A stretch of 64,000 bases of DNA. It comes from Rhynchosporium graminicola. Taxonomy: Eukaryota > Ascomycota > Leotiomycetes > Helotiales > Ploettnerulaceae. The position numbers were made by a program, and so were the translations under genes. The DNA is taken from NCBI GenBank assembly GCA_900074885.1, contig FJUW01000036.1, forward strand, positions 310,001-374,000. Direction: 5' to 3'. The notes under the pieces are model-generated. The model was given only the letters and a program-made list of their open reading frames with translations. It did no database searches and was not told the origin of the DNA. Shown here one piece after another: positions 26,634-37,825 of this stretch. How positions within the stretch are numbered: the first letter of the stretch is position 1; the number at the start of each line of letters is the position of its first letter.

Positions 26634-27965
26634 ATGGAGCCTCTTGCAGCACTCGGTCTTGCCAGTGCCATCGCTCAGCTACTTGACTTCACCAGGAAAA
26701 TACTCCGGCAGGCAAAGAGATACTACTCCGACGATGAATCGGAGCGATATCATAGCGATTTTAGGAGACTGGCGACAGAGATCTTCCCGGGATTACCTGA
26801 ATTGGCAACTCGAACTCCGAAAGACAAGAAAGTATTCTTTTTCGTTGATGGCCTAGATGAGTTGAGTATAGTGGCAGTCACGATGATATCTGCGACTTAT
26901 TCTCCCGGACAGCAGCATGAAAGGGGATCAAGATTCTCTCCTCCGGTCGACCGATTCCAGTCTGTGTATATCAGTTTTCGAGCTTTCCAGAATTTGTTCT
27001 TCAGGATCTGACCCGTAATGACATCAGACGCTTTACCTGGGATCAACTTGGATCGTATGCCGTACTACTCGGAATGGAGACTACTGAAGGTGGTGTTGCG
27101 ACTACTATCATTGAATATGTCACTTCAAAGGCTTGCGGAGTCTTCCTGTGGGTAGTTCTGGTCGTGAAGAGGCTCTTGGTCTGTCTCCAGAACTAGCACG
27201 ATGGAAGATTTGTCTAATGAGATTGAGAAATTACCATCTGACCTTAAAAAGCTTTACGAGCATATTTTGGGATCATAGAGAATTGCGCACAGCGTGCTGG
27301 GATCCAAGTATTTGCAGCTGGTCCTTTTCAGCATGGGCAATAAGATCGATCTTCACCTACTCCAGTCCTCGTTCGCAGAAGCAGATAAATACACAGTGTC
27401 ATTGAAATCCCCTATTGGTAATCTGGCACCAGAGGCCGAGAAATGGCTATGCGAATCTGTTGAGGGTCGGTTGCGAAGTCGTTGTTGTGGGCTCACTGAA
27501 GCGACATCAGTCAAACGCGAGGGAGAGTCAGACAGATCTCTGACAAGATACGACAAAAAAGAAGCAATTTTTCATCGGACTGTAGCAGAGTCCCTTCATC
27601 TAGACTACAGCTGGCGCGATATTGCTCCCTGACAGCACAATCAACCTTCAATTCCCAAGAGGCCCTTGTGAGTTCAAGTCTAGCTAAGTTAAAAGCAATA
27701 TCTTTCACAGGATCGCCTATGCCAATGTCTGGCCCTGCTCGGGAGAATCCCTTGATATGGCGTCGATTTAGAATGCTATCTTAGTATAAGTATCTCAATG
27801 ACACATTCAGGGACAAATATTTCTTCGAGAGATATCTGCCCGGGATGAAGAGAGCGATACAGTATTATTGGCATGGTTCTTCCCTGTTATCTTCATCCGA
27901 CGAAAAGTTCAGAGCCACCGAAAGCCTCCGCTCGCCTCTCAGCATCCAAACACAAGCTTAGAAAA
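26634..27965 (+). pseudogene. NACHT-type STAND (NLR-like) protein relic
   Basis: The start MEPLAALGLASAIAQLLDF is the usual N-terminus of fungal NACHT proteins. After about 60 residues the sequence jumps to FFFVDGLDEL, a Walker B motif, so the intervening N-terminal domain and the Walker A P-loop are missing. It then shifts frame and continues with DICDLFSRTAA, a TGA, KGIKILLSGRPIPVCV, LQDLTRNDIRRF, ACGVFLWVVLVVKRLL, LPSDLKKLYEHILGS, YLQLVLFSMG, EAEKWLCESVEGRLRSRCCGL and FHRTVAESLH, the usual order of these proteins, with several stops and shifts. Family knowledge: fungal STAND NTPases take part in heterokaryon incompatibility and cell-death signalling. This copy cannot make a working protein. 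The end is approximate. Confidence 0.8.
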
Positions 27966-29432
27966 TCTGAGGCTTTTTGTTTTATCTTGCCGTTCCATAA
28001 AATATGGCGCAATAGGTGGCGGCACTTCAGCTACAACCAGATGAATTTCTGCACACCGACTATATGGGAGTACTTTGTACATTACATATTTGTCATCACC
28101 AGATTACCGCTTTCGTAAGAGTCTCGCGCTGTCACTTCAACCTCTGGCATGATGCTTTCTTTTCTGGAGGCCATTCTGATGCTGATGCACGGAAGGAGGC
28201 TTTACCTTTGGCTGCCCATCCGGAACTTTCTATATCAGTGAGGGACGTCCGATCTGCTGCCCACCGCCCGAGTAAAGCCGTCCGATATCCGGCTGCTCGC
28301 TGAGCTATTATGGTGCTTCTGGTCGAACATAAAAGCAATGTCGCCGGCGTGTACTTCAGAGACTTTAGCCCGTATCATCGGGTTGTTACGCAATATAGAG
28401 ACTCTTCTCACAGGCCAGAACGAACCCTGCCACTTGTTTCATTCTACCGTCAACGACCTTGCAGTAGCACAATTATCATATGCAGCCGTGGAGAAGATGA
28501 AGAAGGGGAAACTATTCTCTTGGAACAGTCTCGGCTTTCACGGGTTCACTTCCACAGACAGGGGTAACAGGCAACTAGTCATAGATCTCCGTCTATGCGA
28601 GACTCCGTGGCGTGCTTAGCTATTTCGGTGTCTGGTATGTAAGATTATATTGTTGGTCAGTTCTCTCTATTTCATGCACGGATGCGACCTTTCTTGTATT
28701 CAGGACTCGATAAGTGCCCAGAATTTGGTTCATTTAACGTTCATTGCTTTGGCATTGCACAATCCATGTACTCGGCAAGATTTATGTGTCTTCTCACGAT
28801 GTATCACTTCGACTACTAATACGGATCAGGTGAAGTTGTTGCCAAATTAACACGTAAGGTCGTAAGCTTCCTGACCAGATGTTGTTAGACTAAGCTTATT
28901 GTATTATCTTTATGATTAGCAGCGGCTAACTTCACCTCTTGAAGGCGGCGATGCTGTACCTATTTGACTACTTAGCTCCTGATCCGGACAAATAGTCAAG
29001 AGTGCCTGTACGCTTTCGCTTTCATCTTACGGACTGCCGAGGCGGTCTCCTTAGCCCTGCAAAAAGAGAGAAAATGATGTGTTGCGTGCGATGACTTCTA
29101 CTAAATCTGCTGTAGATGGATGGGATGAATCTATTTTGATACTTTGGTCAATTGAGGGTTTTTAACAGGCAAGAGAGTTTCGCATAGAACATTCTGTTGA
29201 CAACAAAGATTTCAATAGCGATTCCTGAAGTCTATGGATAATATTCTTCTACAGGTGCCTATCCAAATTGCCATTCGAAATTGAGTACCTGAGATTCGAT
29301 ACATAGCTCTATTCATGAGTGAGTACAGGGATTTTTTTGTCTCACTAAGCTAGTAAGCCGCCAGAGAAACACTCCCACAGCTACATCTCCACTTGAGCTA
29401 AAAATACACGGAATTGAGAAGAAAGCGTGTCT
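27966..29432. other. No intact gene
   Basis: A plus-strand frame at 28338-28619 has protein-like character (LARIIGLLRNIETLL, LSYAAVEKMKKGKLFSW) and may be another relic, but it has no family match I can name and no clear start or partner exon. Confidence 0.35.
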
Positions 29433-29909
29433 TTAAACCACCGATGGAAGAAGGGGCATGCTTGCAATTGTTAATCGATTTTCGAAGTCCGCCATGAGCA
29501 TTTTCCAAAGCATCGTCTGTCGAATTACAAGTTTACCTTGCATCCATGCTGAGAAGAAAATAAAATTCCGTAGGAAGTACTGAAACACCAAGATATCTTG
29601 AGGTACAAGAGATGACCAGAGCATTCCAAAAGATACGATATGCAGTGTATGGGCAAATTGTTCTTGCGAGTTGTGTCATGAAGCATCTTTGTAATCGATG
29701 GGAATGAAAGGGAGGAATGCTTGACTTTTTGTACCCGAGAACTGATCTGGGAATTTTTCGTCGATCAGATGAGAAATACGGGTTGAAAATGACAATAGAA
29801 GCAAAACAAAGGACTTTGAGGATCGGGTATCGCCGACATTCCATATGTTGAAGAAAATACGCAATTTTAATATGGAAATTTGGGTCGTTGCAAGCGTGAC
29901 ATGTGACAC
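29433..29909 (-). pseudogene. Possible gene relic with one in-frame TGA
   Basis: On the minus strand one frame stays open from 29909 to 29433 except for a single TGA at 29676-29678. The peptide on both sides is coherent: LIDEKFPDQFSGTKSQAFLP and IPIDYKDAS before, QEQFAHTLHIVSFGMLWSSL and MLWKMLMADFENRL after. About 158 codons in all. No family is recognised and no flanking exons were found. Chance openness is possible but unlikely over this length. Confidence 0.35.
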
Positions 29910-30179
29910 TACTAGATCTCATTCCTAGCTGCAAGTGAGTTGGAAAAACTACTCAAGTGATTGGGTCGTTACAGTCAGATGTTCCAATGAATAGCTTTCG
30001 AGGTAATTCTCGTTGATCAATTCTGTACAAAAGTGGTGAATTATTTCATAGAACAAAGACGCGAAGGGAAAGGGCCGCGCCCCGATGAGGGAAGGGTTCA
30101 TTATACACAAAAGGCTGATAGATCGAAGAGCCGAAAACAAAGCGCTCGAAAACCAAATAATAGTAGACTAAAGACCTGG

Positions 30180-31390
30180 AACTATAGACTAATAAATACT
30201 TAGCTGAGATCTACCGCTGATTGATATCCATGCTGATAGGCTAAATATAATATAGACTGCTAAAATGGGCTCGTTGCGTTGAGTGTAGCTGCTATATGAG
30301 TTGCTATTGAATAATTATGTCAAAGGAACTGAACGAGGGTGAAGTATAGCACTATGAATATATATTTAAGTAAGACATGCAGCAGCATCTAGCACACTTA
30401 GCTCAGTGGTAGAGCGGAGGATTGCAGCTACTGCTAAATCTCCTCAGGTCAGCTGTTCGATCCAGTTAGGGTGCTTGTTAGTGAAAATGACTCTCTTTTT
30501 TGCAATTTCCGATCTCGGTTATTAATCAACAAGATTTTAGTTCTTATGATAGACAATTAATTATAAATAGTATATATAATTTTGGGTTTTGCTAGTTCCA
30601 CGAAGCCTGCATTAATGTAAGAAGTCGTAAGCGAAAAAGCGACGAAGCGATCGCTAAACAATATTAATAGAGCAGAAAGGAACCGATATTTTTCTCTTTA
30701 GTGTAAAGCAATTCCATCTCGTCTAGCGATATATTATATTTATTAAGTATCTACGCTTAACTCGAAGCCACTCGTGTCTATTATGCTACGAATAATATTA
30801 TAGAAATGCTTAGCTTACAATAGTAATATAAGTCCGAGAAAGAAAACGATTAATGATAAGATTAGCCTCTTGAGAGGTCTGCCAGTAGAGAGCGTCACGT
30901 TATCGATTAGAAGGATACTAATGGAAGGACCCTTAAGAGAAAGATTCGTCGACTTGAACGGCTCTTCTAAAAGCTAAGATATCGAGTCAGTCTTCAAGGC
31001 TGACGAAAGTGCTATCTGAGCATACTCTTTCATCGAATCGGAATGTTTCACAATTAAGCTGAGCTCGCATCAAAACTTCAATCGATAGAAAATACTACGA
31101 CTTTCTATTTTCTGGATCAAAATCTTTGAACATATACGTATATGTCTGAAGCGTGAAAGTAAATCCACGAACATCGAGATTTAACCCAAGTCAAAACTCG
31201 CAAATCTACATAAGGTAGATATAGATCAAAAAGCAAAGATGTTCATGAATAGCGTTATAGGATTCATAAAGCGAACATTTTTCATTCTCTTCAATCAAGT
31301 CATTCATCTATCTTCTCAGACTTGCGTTCGAAAAAGGCCTACTATTCAAATAATCTCTTTATAAAGTTATATAAAATGCTTTCAGAGATT
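30180..31390. other. AT-rich block, probably decayed repeat DNA
   Basis: Base composition shifts sharply to AT, with many TATA/ATTA tracts and no coding frame. A short peptide-like trace near 30900-31000 might derive from a retroelement. The block contains the tRNA-Cys-like gene and ends next to the 5S gene. Repeat-induced point mutation is a possible cause but was not measured. Confidence 0.45.
30392..30475 (+). tRNA. tRNA-Cys(GCA), intron-containing, possibly degenerate
   Basis: The sequence starts GCACACTTAGCTCAGTGG, as in fungal tRNA-Cys, with a GAGC D stem, anticodon GCA at 30424-30426, T arm AGCTG/CAGTT closed by TTCGATC, and discriminator T. An intron of about 10 bases (near 30428-30437) interrupts the anticodon loop after position 37. 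There are two mismatches: A-G in the acceptor stem and A-C in the anticodon stem. A TTTTTT run about 20 bases downstream can end transcription. It could be functional or an early pseudogene. Confidence 0.75.
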
Positions 31391-31400
31391 AAAAACAAAA
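31391..31400 (-). terminator. RNA polymerase III terminator of 5S rRNA
   Basis: Plus-strand AAAAACAAAA reads TTTTGTTTTT on the minus strand, directly after the 5S 3' end. Confidence 0.75.
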
Positions 31401-31519
31401 ACATACAACAGCAGGTATTCGCTGGTGGTCACCCACCCAACTACTAATCTGCCGATCTGGTGCTTGTGTATGGCAGAGCGGACGGGATGCCCAGTTCTCA
31501 CCAGTCTATGGTCGTATGT
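31401..31519 (-). rRNA. 5S ribosomal RNA
   Basis: On the minus strand a 119-base unit begins ACATACGACCATAG and ends CTGTTGTATGT, so the two ends form the terminal helix. Conserved internal parts are present: CATCCCGTCCGCTC and the AGTTGGGTGGGTGACCACC segment of the loop A/E region. It matches the length and layout of filamentous fungal 5S rRNA, whose genes are dispersed in the genome rather than kept in the rDNA repeat. The polymerase III terminator follows directly. Confidence 0.95.
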
Positions 31520-32698
31520 GTGAGCTCACTTCTTACGTGACAATTTACTGCCTTGCTTTTGCACCGTCTTCGCTGTCATAGGCAGAGCAGTTTGCGTGGT
31601 TTGCGTGGTTGAGACTGGACTACTATCTAACCGATCTATCCATCAGTGACCTTTTTTCAGGAGATCGTATGTATGCAAAGGCCGAAGCTTATGCTAGTAT
31701 TATCAAGAGTCAGGATATAATAAGAACATACAAATCAAAGTCCATGTAATCAAGTTTTTCGATCTGCTAAACCCGTTGACAGAGTACGTCGGCGGTTTAG
31801 AATTCGGCATGAAGCTCTTGCAGCATCGGATTAATGATCTCTCCTCTTACTCCCCCCCCCACCACTTTCCCTCGCTGCCGGAACATTACAATATTAAGCA
31901 AGAGCGAATCTTCTCGTCTAAGGAGTAAGGATTACAGGAGGTCTTTTTTTGGGAGAGAGGTAGCTTCAGCTCATTCTGTGACTCGTGATCTCGATCCCAC
32001 TCAGAAGACCGAGATTTTGCTAAATTGTCAGTATTGTCAATAACAGGTTCGCTATCACTTATTCGAAGTTCGGGGAGCAAATTGTTGTTGCAAGGAGCAG
32101 TAATCTTGAGAATTATTGATCATCCCCCATGTGAGGACATCGACAGTATAAGTTACGGAACACATTCCTTGTGTCATGCAGAATACGATGTCTTGAAAGT
32201 GAGTGGTCTGGATGATTGGCAATTCTGCAACTGTCGGAGATATACCTGACTATAGATTGCTCAAGTCCGCATGTTTATAGATGAAGCTTCTTCGACCGTT
32301 CGTCGTAGATTTCACATGTATCAAGACTCGAGATCCATTCACTGCCTTTGCGTGAGTTCTGTATAGACAGCCCTAAGCCTTGACGAGCTTCTTTCTGAGT
32401 ATAGCTACCACCAAGACAATTATATCGAAAACAGCTCTGTGAATCATGTCTTCCTCGAAGACAGCGAGAACAAACCTCGTGGTGTTTGTGGATGGAATGG
32501 CTCAATCTCACATCTTAACACATTCTCAAGTAGAACGACGTGGGGGAAGATGACCCGTCAGTTAACTCAAGACATGGACTCTTCTCATCCCTCCGAAAAA
32601 TCAACTTCTTTTTCTTACTCATTAGTTACGATCATCAATACTAAAGCCGTCATCATTGTCCCAACCTATGTGACTCCAATCGACATGACCCGGTATCA
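31520..32698. other. No gene recognised
   Basis: Short frames only. A run of C residues (31852-31860) and nothing else distinctive was seen. Confidence 0.45.
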
Positions 32699-33207
32699 GA
32701 GAACAAACCAATCAAGTCCTCGAGAGTCCCAGGGCAAAGTATCACATTCCCAAATCTTCATTCTTGCCCAATCCTGATCAACTTCGTACATCCACCGCGC
32801 CACAAAACACCACGCATCATCCTCCAGTGCGCCGCACTTCAACAGCTCTCCACGAAACATATTCCCAACAATCCAATCCAATCCCATACGCCTCGGATAC
32901 TCCACTAACCTTCCATTAAAAATTACGACAAAAGCTGAATTCACAAAATCTATGCATAAACTCCGCAGTTCTGTAAATCAAGTCTGGTTCAAGGTATAGC
33001 TTCGACACCATTCCATCACCCAACACTTCACAGCCGCGATTCCTGCTTTGCGAGTTTCCCTGCTAAGCAATAGCAAGATAGCTTTCTCTACATTCACACA
33101 ACACTCATGAACTCCCTGTCTTCTTTCTATCGTACAGTATCTCTCGAATTCACTCTCCGAAATACAAGATCCGAGCTGTCTAAACACACCATCCCATCAC
33201 TTGACAT
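32699..33207 (-). pseudogene. Hypothetical protein frame interrupted by one TGA
   Basis: From an ATG at 33207 the minus-strand frame codes for MSSDGMVFRQLGSCISESEF and onward, with one TGA at 32978-32980, then continues in the same frame (LRSLCIDFVNSAFVVIFNGR, RRMGLDWIVGNMFRGELLKC, DDAWCFVARWMYEVDQDW) to 32699. About 169 codons with one stop. The protein is Cys- and Trp-rich and of unknown family. A short intron over the TGA is possible (an acceptor-like TTTACAG follows it), but no good donor was found. Confidence 0.4.
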
Positions 33208-33552
33208 ACACGCAGAACCCTGGGCCGCGCAGTGATTTGCATCACATCAGATCCTTGAAAGGAGCTTTATAAACTGTGAAACTCACATACTTATCTCAGG
33301 CATATACTCGTCTCACACCAGATATCCAAAGCAACGGAATTCAAATAAATAACATTTTTTCCCATCTACCAAAACCTGGCTATGATACACGCCACTTTGG
33401 CACTTCCAAAAATCCCCCACCCTATGTATACTCAAAGTTGCTATCCGTATTACGAAATGACTTGGCTGCCAAAATTGTTAGACCATCGAGAGAATAAGTC
33501 TCATAACTCATATCCGATCATACGTAATACCTCCCTTCACACGTTCAATCTC

Positions 33553-35984
33553 TCACGGTATTGCCCTCCCTCGTCTCTTCTTCCCCACGACATCTCCTCC
33601 CCATTCATTAGACCCGATTTGCTCTGCACCCTCTCCTCTACCATCCCCATCAAGAACATCTTTGGCAGCCTTGACTTTCCCCAAGTCCATACCCACAATA
33701 GGCAAGTCTTTTTCTTTCCCATCAACAATCATTTTCACAAGCGGTACAACAGTTGGTTTCCCATTCAAAAGCGTGATGACGACTGGCAAGACTGTAGGTG
33801 TGCCCTGGATTGTTGTCGTGAGGTGGCTGATCACATTCGGACCTTCATCTTCCGTAGTCGTGGAGGATTGGGTGTCTGAATTGACCAAAGGCTGAGGAAT
33901 CACACTCCTTGTAATCGGCGCATTTACCACCTTCGCCAAGATGGGCAGCAAACCACCAACAATCGGCGGAGTGATTGCAGGTCTGAAGATCACAGCTGGT
34001 GTAGCTATAGGTATGCCAGCCGGCAAACCACTGGCGCCCCCCGAGAGTATGCCTCCAGCAGTAGCCGGATTTCCGACAACTCCAGGAACGTTTGAAAGGA
34101 TATTACCGGCGATTCCCGTCACTATAGGTATCAAACCACCAGCAGGAAGGTTACTGACAGCCACAACGCCATTCGAAATGACTCCGCCAGCAAGACTCGT
34201 AACTGATGGTATCAAACCACCAGCAGGAAGGTTGCTGACAGCTGCAGCGCCGTTCGAAATGACTCCGCCGGCAAGACTTGTAACTGATGGTATAAGTCCT
34301 CCTGTAGCCCCGGTGACGGAAGGAAAGTTTGATCCAAGCACAGAAGAAAGCTGTCCTATCACAGAGTTCAAGATAGCTCCCGAGAGGCCATCGATATTCC
34401 CGAGTGCTGAATTGACATTATTGATGATGTTCCCTGCAAGATTTCCAACAATGCTTGTAGCTTGATTCAACGGCCCGGTGGAAGGAAAAGAGGCTGGGAC
34501 TAGACCTGATACTGATCCCAAACTTGTGGTGAGTGCTGAGGCTGCAAAGGGGAGGGTTGGGAGATTAGCTGTAAAGCTTGGCATTGTTGAAGGGGCAGAA
34601 GTCAGAGCGGTGGCTTGGGATCTGCGTTCCATTAGTTAAGTGCTCCAAGTAGAGTTGGGTTTGTGGCTCACGCAGAAGCAGAGCCATTCCCACTGATTGC
34701 AGCCGCAGTACTGAGTAGAGAGCTTCTAGACACAGAGGTAGGACTCGGTACACAAAACCATCCTTGAGAACAATGACCACACGCCCACCCCCATCCACAA
34801 GGGCAAGTCTGTGCTGATGTCGGTGTTGGAGGGCAGAAAACGCCATTTGGACATTCCGAGCACGAGTATCCAGCGTTTGGACATGGATGTGCTGATTCTC
34901 CTTTGTCGGGGTATAAGCTCGGTGATGATTCCTTGGATGGGCTTATTGGTAGACAGTCTTCTCCTCGTTTTGCTGAGACTCCGTCGGGGCAAGCTATCAG
35001 AGGTGGATTCGTTGGAGAGGGAGAGGTTATACTTGGTGGTGCGAGGGGGTAGAGGCTTGATTTTGGACAAACACTGCAAAGTTAGCAGGCTTTGAGATAG
35101 GAGGAGGCAGACGTACCTGATGGTTTCAGTACATGTGTATGTGAAAGCAGCAATGAAACTGAAGAGCGTGGCAGTGGACTCGTAGTGAGTACTATGCCAT
35201 GTCTCCGTAACCGTACATGTCTCCGTCTTTGCTGCAGGACAAGCTGTACATGTAGGAGACGAAGCACAGATCGTAGCAGATGTCGAAGTCGTCATATTCA
35301 ACACGGGAGCAGACGTGATGTCCATAGCCATGCTTGAAGTTGAAGACGAAACATTCAATGCTCTCGTCGAGGTCATATTGCTCGCCATCGATGTCAAATT
35401 GCCTCTTGCTGATGCCGTCATGTGTCCTCCTACTGAGGATGTTATGCTGCCTCCCACTGCAGAAGTTATGTTTGCAGCTCCAGAACCCGTCCCAGCTATC
35501 AAGCTTCCCACAATACCAGTCGCAGCACTCACAATCCCGGCAACAACTCCAGTGGCTTGATCCACCGCACTATTCGCATTCTGTATTCCACTGGCTGTAC
35601 CGCCGAGGAGGATCGTAGAAGACAGACCATCAACGGCACTCTGAGCGAGAACCGCGATGTCGGATCCGCCGCCTAAGAGCGCCGCTGCTACTTTTGCAAC
35701 GGCGTTGAGTATGTCTGCTGAAGCTGGGGATATGGCTTTGGCTGGGTTGGGGGCCGGGCTGTAGTTTTGTCAGTTGATCTTGACTGCCAACATGATTGAA
35801 TCAAGTCCACTCACTTCCATGGCATGCTAAATGTTATGGTATCTCTCTTCTTCAAGTTCACACCATCTTTGTCATTGCCAAACTTCTTAAACCCTTCACC
35901 AAGCGATACGACTGCAAGGACGGAGAGGAATATCAGCACAGCGATCGCTGCGAGAGGTGTCAAGATGCGTCGTGAAGACGGCAT
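33553..35984 (-). CDS. Cys-rich, repeat-containing surface-type protein
   Basis: Four exons: 35984-35815, 35758-35117, 35073-34672 and 34621-33553, with introns of 56, 43 and 50 bp at consensus GT-AG sites; all phases agree. The product is 760 residues. Residues about 8-28 (LAAIAVLIFLSVLAVVSL) form a signal anchor or signal peptide. Exon 2 is Ser/Thr/Gly-rich and has a Cys cluster (CASSPTCTACPAAKTETCTV). Exon 3 is strongly Cys-rich (YSCSECPNGVFCPP, TCPCGWGWACGHCSQGWFC). Exon 4 has imperfect 27-residue repeats of the type GGLIPSVTSLAGGVISNG and ends in a basic KKRRGRAIP tail. No GPI signal is seen. It resembles fungal cell-wall or membrane-anchored proteins in build only; no family is recognised. 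It lies 411 bp downstream of rps2 on the same strand. Confidence 0.75.
34127..34288. repeat. Two tandem 81-bp coding repeats
   Basis: Two nearly identical 81-bp units start at 34127 and 34208, both with GGTATCAAACCACCAGCAGG, and encode 27-residue repeats in the last exon of the surface-type gene. A weaker third unit precedes them. Confidence 0.9.
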
Positions 35985-36395
35985 TGTATGTAGTGTTCCC
36001 CAAAAAGGAGCGAAGTGCAAAGCGGAATAACCAAACGAGAGTTTTGGAATTGATTGAGAGCGAAAACCAAGACAAGAGAACGATTGTTGAAACCAAAACT
36101 TCCGAAAACTTGGTTGAGAAGAGAAAGTAAGAGAGAGCCCACATACGACACCTTGCTCTGGGACGCACTTGCCATTCCCAATACACTTACTTACCTTCTG
36201 CAACTCCATAAAGATTGCGAGATGTCGTTTACACCTTCCCGATCGAGTCTCACTGCACCGGCATGTCATCTAATGGTGGAATCGTTTTTCATTCAGCGAC
36301 ACAGCTATTTTGCCATATCCTCAATATCCCATGACCACGCGAAGCAAAAATTCCCAACGATACCTACTCCCTACCGGAAAACAGCAGAAAATAAT

Positions 36396-37385
36396 CTAGT
36401 ATCGCTTTCCAGCACGAAGAACATCGCCAAACTCCTCCAAAGGACTGCGAATGAGCTTCGTCTCCTTCCACAGGTTGGGTGTGAGGTATCCGTATGTGTT
36501 TCCGACTGCGACAAAGGTGGCCTTGAGGGTGTTCTCAAGGGTCTTGGTGGATCCGGAAGAGGATGTGTAAATGTCATCGACACCGGCGAGTTGGAGAAGA
36601 CGCTTGACGGCTGGGGATGCGACGAGACCAGTACCACGGGGAGCTGGGATAAGCTGGGACTGTTAGAATTTGTTCGCGCAAGAATCAAGTGCACGAGAAA
36701 AACTTACTCTGACGGAAACGGAACCACACTTTCCAGACTCCTTGGTAGGAAGAGAGTGAGGAAGACCAAGGTTAGTACCCCAGTACCCACGACGAATTGG
36801 CAGGACGCTCAACTTGGCGATAATGATGGCAGCGCGGATAGCAGTAGCGACTTCCTTGGAGGTCTTGATACCAAGACCAACGTGTCCCTCGGAGTCACCG
36901 ATGACAACGATAGCCTTGAATCGGGTACGTTGACCGGCACGAGTTTGCTTCTGGACGGGCTTGATCTAATGTTGGAGAATGGTCAGTGGATGTTTCAAGA
37001 TTCTATTCCACAGTGCATCTGCCAATTCCTCAAAATCCATCCCCTTCTCGTCGCAGACTCCTAGATACCCGCAGAGAGTATAGAAATTCCTCACCTTCAT
37101 AACCTCATCCTTCAACTTTGGCAAGAAGAAATCCACAATCTGGTACTCCTTGATGGGCAAACTGTGCAGGTAGATCTCCTCCATAGACTTGATCTTTCCA
37201 TCCTTCACAAGACGACCGAGCTTGGTGACTGGCTGCCACTCCTTCTCCTCGTTCTTGTTGGCACCGCGACGAGGTCCACGACGTCCTCCACGTCCACGTC
37301 CTCGATCTCCACGATCACCACCTGCGCCGCCGCGCGATCCGAATCCTCCAGCGCCGGCAGCTCCGCCTCTAGGTGCGTCCGCCAT
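36396..37385 (-). CDS. rps2: 40S ribosomal protein S2 (uS5)
   Basis: Three exons: 37385-37095, 36965-36708 and 36653-36396, giving 268 residues, the usual length. Introns are 129 and 54 bp with GTGAGG and GTAAGT donors. The N-terminus is the typical Gly/Arg-rich RGG tail (residues about 6-42, [12 protein letters not shown]). The S5 core follows: [74 protein letters not shown] and [12 protein letters not shown]. The S5 C-terminal part has [20 protein letters not shown] and [12 protein letters not shown], ending in AGKRY-like residues. The protein sits at the mRNA entry side of the small subunit. For the last exon I chose the acceptor before CTTATCCCAGCT because it restores the family sequence VRLIPAPRG; an acceptor six bases upstream would add two residues. 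Confidence 0.97.
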
Positions 37386-37531
37386 GTTGTATTATGGGTT
37401 GTTGGTAGGGGAATTGGGGGATTCGCAATTCGTAGGCGATTTGGCGTTGTCGTTGCGTCGAAATATCGTGAGATAGTCCGCAGTAAAAGTTTGTGGGTTC
37501 GGAGAAAGTTTAGCGAGATCTAACCGTTGCA

Positions 37532-37585
37532 GCCTGACTGCCTCAATTAGTAGTCAGGCATCAAGGTGGGGTACCTTACCCCACC
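37532..37585. promoter_or_regulatory. Two adjacent hairpin-forming repeats upstream of rps2
   Basis: GCCTGACT (37532-37539) pairs with AGTCAGGC (37552-37559). Directly after it GGTGGGGTA (37565-37573) pairs with TACCCCACC (37577-37585) over a three-base loop. They lie 147-200 bases upstream of the rps2 start codon. They may be paired binding sites for a dimeric factor or a cruciform; a regulatory role is inferred from position only. Confidence 0.35.
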
Positions 37586-37825
37586 AGCTATATCAAAGCC
37601 AACTGGTACTGTACCATAGTGTATGAGCTTCTGCCGATACCATGGGATCACTGAAATTGAACTGAGAATATTCATGTGTAAAACTCACATGAAGCTGATC
37701 CTGCGACTCAAGCATCTTTAATTGTAATCATCGAGGAGCGAAGGAATGAGTGAAGCTCTCTCTAGCTGACTGCTCAGTGCTCCTAAATCCCCGAAGCGCT
37801 CGCTCGCTTATTGTGCCCTGGAACT

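Noticed and set aside
34941..37064. Long plus-strand frames opposite the surface and rps2 genes (up to 336 codons)
   Set aside because: They are antisense shadows of well-supported minus-strand exons with family matches.
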